9,697 nt of DNA from JBEKHI01 sp050012355 (lineage in GTDB: Bacteria > Actinomycetota > Actinomycetes > Streptosporangiales > Streptosporangiaceae): assembly GCA_050012355.1 (NCBI GenBank), contig JBEKHI010000328.1:1-9697 (forward strand), written 5' to 3'. Below, in pieces: positions 5,327-9,697 of this stretch; positions within the stretch are counted from its first letter, which is position 1; each line of letters starts with the position of its first letter. The notes under the pieces were generated by a model. The model was given only the letters and a program-made list of their open reading frames with translations. It was not told the DNA's origin and made no database searches. Both the position numbers and the translations under genes were made by a program.

Positions 5327-6811
5327 ATGAGGAGCGCACAGGGCATGCCCAAGCCCCCTGAGCTGCATGACCGATCCGAGGAGTGGGAAGCGCTGACCCG
5401 CTTCGCGGCCGATGAGGATCCCGGTACTGTCCTGGGCATCGTCTACGGACGACGGCGTCAGGGAAAGACTTTGCTGCTCGAGCTTCTCGTGGAGGCGACC
5501 GGCGGATTCGCGTTCACCGGGCTGCAGCAGTCCAACGCACAGAACCTCGCGGACGTGGCGGCAGCGTATGCGGAGTTCACCGGGTTGCCGGGCGCGAGCT
5601 TCGGGAACTGGGCCGAGGCCGTCAGCGCGCTCCTGACCCTTGGTGATCGTCTCGGTCGTCCGGTTCCCGTCGTCCTCGACGAGTTCCCGTACCTCGTCGA
5701 GGAAGCACCGGAGCTTCCCTCCGAACTTCAGCGTGTGCTTAGTCCGCGAGGGGCGGCGCGACGTTCGGGGAACGTGCGCCTCATCCTCTGCGGCAGCGCG
5801 TTTACGGTCATGCGCGGGCTGCTCGCCGGGAGCGCCCCGTTGCGCGGCCGGGCGAAGCTCGAGCTTATTGTCCAGCCTTTTGATTTCCGTGAAGCGGCCG
5901 GTTTCTGGGGCGCGCTAGACGATCCGCAACTGGCGTTCCAGGTTCATGCCCTGGTCGGCGGCACCCCTGCGTACCGTGAGATGAGCGTCGACCGGCCGGA
6001 CTCGATCGCCGAGTTTGACGAGTGGGTCACTGGCCGGCTGCTGTACCCGGCGTCGGCTATGTTCCGCGAGGGTAGCGCCCTGTTGTACGAGGAGCTGGAA
6101 CTCGGGGACGCCGCGCTCTACAACGCTGTTCTTTCCGCCGTCTGCGGCGGTGCGCACAAGCGTTCCGACATAGCGAAGAAACTGCAGCGTCCAGATAACG
6201 CCCTGAGCCACCCGCTCGCCATGCTGGAGCGAGTACAGCTCATCCGCAAGGTGGACGACGCGCTCCGCAACCGGCGTCCGCTCTACCAGGTGACCGAACC
6301 CGTGCTCCGGCTAAATCAGCTCCTGATCAGGCCGCATGAGGCCCGGCTGGTGGGCCGGGCGCGAGGACGGGTATGGGCCGAGTCTTCGGATCTCGTTCAC
6401 TCCTTGATCTACGGTCCGCACCTTGAGGATCTCGCCCGCTCATGGTGTATGGATTACGCGGACGATCACACTCTCGGCGGGCAGCCGAGCCGTTGCGAGC
6501 CGGCGCTGGTCGCCTGCCAGGAGCACAAAAAGAATCATGAGCTGGACGTGGTGGTGAGCGCGGACCCACCGAATGACGGCACGCGCATCCTCGGCATCGG
6601 CGAGGTCAAGGCGTTCGGTTCTCCGGTCGGCCTGAACCAGCTCCGCCGCCTTGAGCACATCAGAACCTTGCTGCCCGCGGCGGTTACTCCCGAGGATCCC
6701 CGGCTTCTCCTCTTCGCCAGGCGCGGGTTCACACCGGACCTCACCTCGGAAGCCGCTGCCCGTCCCGACGTGGAGCTCATCGACCTGGATCGCCTCTACC
6801 ACGGTGCATAG
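5327..6811 (+). CDS. AAA ATPase with winged helix and DUF234/PD-(D/E)XK-like C-terminus
   Basis: This 494-residue soluble protein belongs to the archaeal-type STAND/AAA ATPase group. Walker A is GRRRQGKT at residues 41-48, Walker B is VVLDEF at 115-120 and a sensor-like strand is LILCGS at 152-157, followed by QPFDFREA and GGTPAYRE, which are typical of the group. Residues about 262-330 form a winged helix (HKRSDIAKKLQRPDNALSH, then LIRKV and PLYQVTEPVLRL). The C-terminal part resembles DUF234, a PD-(D/E)XK-like fold, with HELDVVV (Glu405, Asp407) and GEVKA (Glu426, Lys428). Whether it cuts nucleic acid is not known for most members. The start is at 5327 (leaderless) or 5345 (AGGAG ten bases upstream); the TTG at 5306 lies inside the operator and is rejected. 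It ends three bases from the convergent MFS gene. The function is unassigned; the family is often found with defence or toxin-like loci. Confidence 0.88.
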   Translation: MRSAQGMPKPPELHDRSEEWEALTRFAADEDPGTVLGIVYGRRRQGKTLLLELLVEATGGFAFTGLQQSNAQNLADVAAAYAEFTGLPGASFGNWAEAVSALLTLGDRLGRPVPVVLDEFPYLVEEAPELPSELQRVLSPRGAARRSGNVRLILCGSAFTVMRGLLAGSAPLRGRAKLELIVQPFDFREAAGFWGALDDPQLAFQVHALVGGTPAYREMSVDRPDSIAEFDEWVTGRLLYPASAMFREGSALLYEELELGDAALYNAVLSAVCGGAHKRSDIAKKLQRPDNALSHPLAMLERVQLIRKVDDALRNRRPLYQVTEPVLRLNQLLIRPHEARLVGRARGRVWAESSDLVHSLIYGPHLEDLARSWCMDYADDHTLGGQPSRCEPALVACQEHKKNHELDVVVSADPPNDGTRILGIGEVKAFGSPVGLNQLRRLEHIRTLLPAAVTPEDPRLLLFARRGFTPDLTSEAAARPDVELIDLDRLYHGA

Positions 6812-6814
6812 GCC

Positions 6815-8536
6815 CTACGCCGCTCGCCGGGCGGCTGGCTTCTCAGCCTGCCCGGCCGGGGCATCCGGCCCAGAAACGGTCGCGCGCTGGCCGCGCAGCA
6901 GCGACGCCAGCCCAGCGAGCACCGACAACCCGGCCGACACGCTGAACACCACGATCAGCCCGCTGTGGAACGGTCCTTGCAACAGGCTCGGGAAGAACGA
7001 CCGACCGGTCAGCGCCGCCCGGCTAGAGGCCGACAGGTGCGACAGCACCCCGGTCGGAGCGAGCAGGTGCTGGATCGGGTTCACGCCCAGCACCGAGGCG
7101 AACAGCGAGGATACCGGCGGCAAAGACGAGACCTGGTGCGCCACCCCCGACGGCACACCGAGCTTGGTCAGCCCGTTAAAAAGCGTCTGCGGCAACGAAG
7201 AGGACAGGCCGGCGATCATCAGCGTGAAGACGACGCCGATGGAAAGCGCCGTCCCCGAGTTCTGGAAGGTCGAGCGCATACCCGATGCCGCGCCGCGCTC
7301 CTCGGCGGGGACACTGCCCATGATCGACGAGGTGTTCGGCGACGCGAACATGCCACTGCCGATTCCGTTCAGCGCGACCAGCAGCGCGAACAGCCAGTAC
7401 GGGAAGTTGACCGGCATCAGCATCAGCGCCACGAAGCTCGCGGCGAACACCGCCATCCCTGAGGTGGCGATCCCGCGCGACCCGAACTTGTCGGACAAGA
7501 TCCCCGACGTCGGCCCGGACACCAGGAAGCCCGCGGTCATCGGCAGCAGGAAGATGCCCGCCCACAGCGGCGTCTGGCTATAGCTGTAGCCGTGCAACGG
7601 CAACCAGATGCCCTGCAGCCAGATAATCAGCATGAACTGGATGCCGCCGCGCGCGATCGATACCAGCAGGCCCGCCACGTTGCCCGCCGCGAACTCACGG
7701 ATCTTGAACAAGCCAAGCCGGAACATCGGATCTGCGATGTGTGTCTCGATGACAGCAAACACGATGAGCAAAACGACGCCGCCGATGATCTCACCGAGAA
7801 CCACCGGGCTTGTCCAGCCCATCGAGTCGTGCCCGTACGGCTGGATGCCGTAAGTGATACCGACCAGGACGGAGCCAAGGCCCAGGGCGAACGTGGCATT
7901 GCCCCACCAGTCGACCTTCGCGGTGTGCCGGGTGCCGACTTCGCGTAGCCGCCGGTAGGCCCAGATTGTCCCGAAGACGCCTACCGGCACGTTCACCCAG
8001 AAAATCGCGCGCCAGTCCCAGGCGGACAGCAGGCCGCCCGCCACCAGGCCGATGAACATGCCGGCCAGCGCGGCGATCTGGTTGGTGCCAAGCGCGAAGC
8101 CGCGACGTTCCGGCGGGAACGCGTCGGTGAGGATGGCGGCCGAGTTTGCCATCAGCATCGATCCGCCGCCCGCCTGCAGGAATCGCCAGCCGATCAGCCA
8201 CATCGCCCCGTGGGTGCCCTGGAACGGATCGAACGACAGCATGATCGAGGCGAAGGTGAACACCACGAAGCCCGCGTTGTACATCTTGACCCGGCCGAAC
8301 ATGTCGCCCAGCCGGCCGAGGTTCACCACGAGCACGGCCTGCACGAGCCGGTAACCCATGATCATCCACAGCAGGTAAGCGATGTTCCCTGACGAGAGCG
8401 GGTCCAGGTTGATGCCGCGGAAGATCGCCGGGAGCGCGATGATCACGATCGAGCCGTCCAGCGCGGCCATGAACATCGCGGCCGTCGTGTTCGCGAGGGC
8501 TACCCACTTGTAGTTGTCATCGTGTGTCGTCGTCAC
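6815..8536 (-). CDS. DHA2-type MFS drug exporter (14-TM)
   Basis: This 573-residue integral membrane protein has about 14 hydrophobic segments, as in the DHA2 drug:H+ antiporter family. Visible motifs are LDGSIVIIALP in the first helix (motif D1, residues 26-36), GRLGDMFGRVK at 74-84 (motif A, between helices 2 and 3) and GMFIGLVAGG at 159-168 (motif C, antiporter motif), followed by WRAIFWVNVPVG. A longer extracytoplasmic loop precedes the last helix (about residues 455-520), and the C-terminus is a short Ala/Arg/Pro-rich cytoplasmic tail. It most likely exports a toxic small molecule using the proton gradient; the substrate cannot be read from sequence. The GTG start at 8536 overlaps the TGA of the MarR gene (GTGA), so the two are translationally coupled and probably controlled by that repressor. 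A siderophore or antibiotic exporter is possible. Confidence 0.93.
   Translation of the reverse strand: MTTTHDDNYKWVALANTTAAMFMAALDGSIVIIALPAIFRGINLDPLSSGNIAYLLWMIMGYRLVQAVLVVNLGRLGDMFGRVKMYNAGFVVFTFASIMLSFDPFQGTHGAMWLIGWRFLQAGGGSMLMANSAAILTDAFPPERRGFALGTNQIAALAGMFIGLVAGGLLSAWDWRAIFWVNVPVGVFGTIWAYRRLREVGTRHTAKVDWWGNATFALGLGSVLVGITYGIQPYGHDSMGWTSPVVLGEIIGGVVLLIVFAVIETHIADPMFRLGLFKIREFAAGNVAGLLVSIARGGIQFMLIIWLQGIWLPLHGYSYSQTPLWAGIFLLPMTAGFLVSGPTSGILSDKFGSRGIATSGMAVFAASFVALMLMPVNFPYWLFALLVALNGIGSGMFASPNTSSIMGSVPAEERGAASGMRSTFQNSGTALSIGVVFTLMIAGLSSSLPQTLFNGLTKLGVPSGVAHQVSSLPPVSSLFASVLGVNPIQHLLAPTGVLSHLSASSRAALTGRSFFPSLLQGPFHSGLIVVFSVSAGLSVLAGLASLLRGQRATVSGPDAPAGQAEKPAARRAA
6826..6856. terminator. 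Possible bidirectional hairpin between convergent genes
   Basis: GCCGGGC (6826-6832) pairs with GCCCGGC (6850-6856), and GGCT (6837-6840) pairs with AGCC (6845-6848) around a TCTC loop, with a small bulge. It lies inside the last codons of the MFS gene, 15 bases after the ATPase stop. There is no T-run, and a GC-rich coding tail can make such a stem by chance. Confidence 0.3.
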
Positions 8537-8970
8537 AGCTTCTCCGCCAGCCGCTCCAGCAGCGGGGTGACTGCCCGCAGTTGACCTAGCTCCGCCTCGG
8601 TGAACCCGGTCTGGAGCGCTCCGGCGATGTGCTCGGTGCGCGCGTCGCGGCGGTCACGGGTGACCTGGCGCCCTTGTTCGGTGATCGACAGCACGATCCT
8701 CCTGCCGTCCTCGGGATCTCTCGAGCGCGCCACCAGGCCGCGCTGCTCCAGCACGGCGAGCGTGGCGCCCATCGACTGCGGACTGATCTTGTCGAGCCGC
8801 GCGAGGTCGCTTGACGTGGCCGGACCGCCCCGGTCAAGGCGGGACAGCGTCAACGACTCGGGCATGCTCAGATCGGCCCCGAGCTGGATCTGCCTCAGCT
8901 TCCGCAGCAGCATCCCGATGGTCATCCGCAGCCCGGCCGCGATCTCCAGGGCGTCCTCCGGAGCAGTCAT
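8533..8970 (-). CDS. MarR-family transcriptional regulator
   Basis: This 145-residue protein has the MarR fold. An N-terminal dimer helix (about 5-35) is followed by a winged helix at about 40-100, with ATSSDLARLDKISPQSMGAT as helix-turn-helix, LAVLEQRGLVARSRDPEDGR leading into the wing (Asp85-Arg91), and then C-terminal dimer helices. MarR proteins are usually repressors that leave DNA when a phenolic or lipophilic ligand binds. It is the first gene of a two-gene operon with the MFS exporter and shares a four-base GTGA overlap with it, so the likely job is ligand-induced control of its own efflux pump. The ATG at 8970 lies six bases after TATAAC on the minus strand, suggesting a leaderless message. 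A palindrome at 8976-8985 covers that box. Confidence 0.93.
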   Translation of the reverse strand: MTAPEDALEIAAGLRMTIGMLLRKLRQIQLGADLSMPESLTLSRLDRGGPATSSDLARLDKISPQSMGATLAVLEQRGLVARSRDPEDGRRIVLSITEQGRQVTRDRRDARTEHIAGALQTGFTEAELGQLRAVTPLLERLAEKL

Positions 8971-8975
8971 AGTTA

Positions 8976-8985
8976 AGTTATAACT
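8976..8985 (-). promoter_or_regulatory. MarR promoter with overlapping palindromic operator
   Basis: AGTTATAACT is a perfect 10-bp palindrome in an AT-rich pocket. On the minus strand it contains TATAAC (8982 to 8977), a likely -10 box ending six bases before the MarR ATG. A flanking direct repeat AGTCAT (8965-8970 and 8990-8995 on the plus strand, the second copy preceded by ATA) is also visible. Binding of a MarR dimer here would shut off the operon. Confidence 0.55.
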
Positions 8986-9045
8986 GATAAGTCATGCCTT
9001 AGCAATTTGCACTAGCTGCCTGGCCATCTCATGCGGATCGGCGGA

Positions 9046-9300
9046 TTAAGTGGGCTGTTCCTCATGATTGGCTATTCCGTCCCCGAGCAGACCGCGCAAC
9101 ACCTGGATGTAGTTGTCGAGTGCCGCGTGGCCGCGGTCGGTGAGAGTGACCGTGGTGATGGAGACGGAACCGTTGACCGACTTCTTGCTGCTGATGTAGT
9201 CGGCTTCTTCGAGCTTGCGCAGGTGGATGATCAAGTTGCCTGGGGTCAGCCCGATCATGTCCTGCAGCCGGGTGAAGGACAGCGCGTCGCCGTCGGGCAG
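9046..9300 (-). pseudogene. 5'-truncated winged-helix regulator (HTH_34-like)
   Basis: The minus strand encodes LPDGDALSFTRLQD (9300-9259) running into MIGLTPGNLIIHLRKLEEAD, the wing (YISSKKSVNGSVSITTVTLT) and a C-terminal helix ending NHEEQPT, with TAA at 9046-9048. This matches the MarR/ArsR-like winged-helix family related to HTH_34 (GLTPGNLxxHLRKLE is its hallmark). Full-length members are around 95-110 residues and begin with a helix like (I)HAPxRLxIMxxL, which is missing here. Upstream of about 9300 the frame becomes composition noise and meets TGA at 9406-9408, without any ATG or GTG. From the ATG at 9258 a 70-residue protein could still be made, lacking the first helices, but no good ribosome site precedes it. 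Such regulators often repress a neighbouring transporter. The break probably reflects insertion or deletion at about 9300-9310. Confidence 0.62.
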
Positions 9301-9397
9301 CGCCTGGGACTCCCATGATTCGTGGTGTGTCCGAGGCTGGTGTTCTCCGCTCCGGGGCGCCCGGCGGCCCAGCGATGTCCCATCGCAGGCGCCATTG

Positions 9398-9407
9398 GAA
9401 ACGTTTC
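9398..9407. promoter_or_regulatory. LacI-type palindrome
   Basis: GAAACGTTTC is a perfect 10-bp palindrome in the context TTGGAAACGTTTCAGA. The LacI-family operator consensus in actinobacteria is close to TGGAAACGTTTCCA. No LacI gene or target gene is visible in the window, so its use is unknown. Confidence 0.4.
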
Positions 9408-9508
9408 AGAACAACGTGAGTTTCGGCGTGTCGTCGCGGCCGAGCGATTTGGTGCGGTATCACCCGGTTGCGCCGTCCCCGCTGGCGCCCCTCTGTTCGA
9501 TGTGATCA

Positions 9509-9560
9509 TGGTGAGTGCTGCACTGCCCAGACAAGAGTGCGGGTAGTGCAGCACTCACCA
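9509..9560. repeat. Long near-perfect inverted repeat (20-bp stem, 12-base loop)
   Basis: TGGTGAGTGCTGCACT (9509-9524) is exactly complementary to AGTGCAGCACTCACCA (9545-9560). The stem continues with a G-T wobble and three more pairs (CCC 9526-9528 with GGG 9541-9543), giving 20 paired positions around a 12-base loop. Each arm is itself a small palindrome, AGTGC-N-GCACT, and the loop adds another AGTGC (9536-9540). No T-run follows on either strand, so a classical terminator is unlikely. It may be a protein-binding site, a mobile-element end or a structured RNA. Confidence 0.75.
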
Positions 9561-9697
9561 GGAACGCCCGGCGCGACAGCAGGGTGATATGGCACGGATG
9601 CCCGGTTCGTTACCCCATCCCGGGCCTCACGGCGCGAAGTGAACCACGATCAGGATCCGCAACATGTCGCAAACACACCTTAATTTGGCATGTGTCC

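Larger units (their letters stand above)
9310..9697. other. Gene-free stretch with a hairpin and a palindrome
   Basis: No convincing coding sequence was found. The frames present are short and Arg/Pro/Ser/Cys-rich. It contains a GCGATG-TCC-CATCGC stem (9372-9386), the palindrome GAAACGTTTC (9398-9407), the long hairpin at 9509-9560, and a weak GCCCGG/CCGGGC stem (9600-9605 with 9620-9625). The last 20 bases turn AT-rich (TTAATTTGGCATGTGTCC). It may be the border of a mobile element or the upstream region of a gene beyond the window, but no terminal repeat or transposase piece could be named. Confidence 0.4.

Noticed and set aside
3983..5368. 461-codon minus-strand open frame
   Set aside because: It runs antisense through the split gene and the ATPase operator, has Arg/Pro/His-rich composition and no recognisable domain; long antisense frames are expected at this GC content.
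6651..7583. 310-codon plus-strand open frame opposite the MFS gene
   Set aside because: Ser/Thr/Pro/Arg-rich shadow of the exporter and the ATPase end; the minus strand encodes an unmistakable DHA2 protein.
9520..9540. CIRCE element (HrcA heat-shock operator)
   Set aside because: The core GCACT-N11-AGTGC spacing fits and one half is GAGTGC, but the outer TTA/TAA are absent, the left half is GCACTG not GCACTC, and no chaperone gene follows. The short match is explained by the larger hairpin.
9322..9546. Small plus-strand frame ending inside the hairpin
   Set aside because: No ribosome site, no similarity recognised, mixed composition, and it runs through palindromic structures.

Overview
The window is a GC-rich chromosomal segment, most likely from a high-GC actinobacterium. 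The basis is strong G/C bias at third codon positions, frequent GTG starts, an actinobacterial-style HEPN protein, and genes whose start codon lies only a few bases after a -10 box. No rRNA, tRNA, CRISPR array or intact transposase was found.

Layout. (1) Positions 1-1054, minus strand: a two-gene MNT/HEPN-type module. A winged-helix protein fused to a nucleotidyltransferase is followed by an overlapping small HEPN-like protein. Three 20-bp tandem repeats, each carrying the palindrome ACTATAGT or a one-base variant, sit directly upstream and overlap the likely promoter. (2) 1121-1643: a gap that is not empty. Positions 1180-1365 (minus) encode a decayed C-terminal tail of a second AAA ATPase of the same kind as the intact one further right. 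(3) 1644-3410, plus: a PAS-GGDEF-EAL protein with every recognisable catalytic residue of both c-di-GMP domains present. (4) 3456-5260, plus: a large unrecognised protein that appears as two reading frames. The evidence favours one roughly 600-codon gene broken by a single-base frameshift near 4188-4194. (5) 5327-6811, plus: an archaeal-type/DUF234-like AAA ATPase with an internal winged helix and a PD-(D/E)XK-like C-terminus, preceded by a perfect 12-bp inverted repeat spanning its likely promoter. (6) 6815-8970, minus: a MarR regulator and a DHA2-type MFS exporter sharing a GTGA stop/start overlap, with a palindrome at the MarR promoter. (7) 8971-9697: a 5'-truncated winged-helix regulator, then about 390 bp without a convincing gene but with a long, nearly perfect hairpin and a LacI-type palindrome.

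How it fits together. The MarR-MFS pair is a conventional self-regulated efflux operon, and the c-di-GMP enzyme looks like a stand-alone signalling gene. The unusual part is the left and centre. An NTase/HEPN pair with a DNA-binding domain and an iterated operator lies beside the debris of a DUF234-like ATPase. An intact ATPase of the same kind, also with a built-in DNA-binding domain and its own operator-like repeat, lies about 4 kb away. This suggests an accessory, turnover-prone region of toxin-antitoxin or defence-type genes. I cannot show from sequence alone that it is one functional system.
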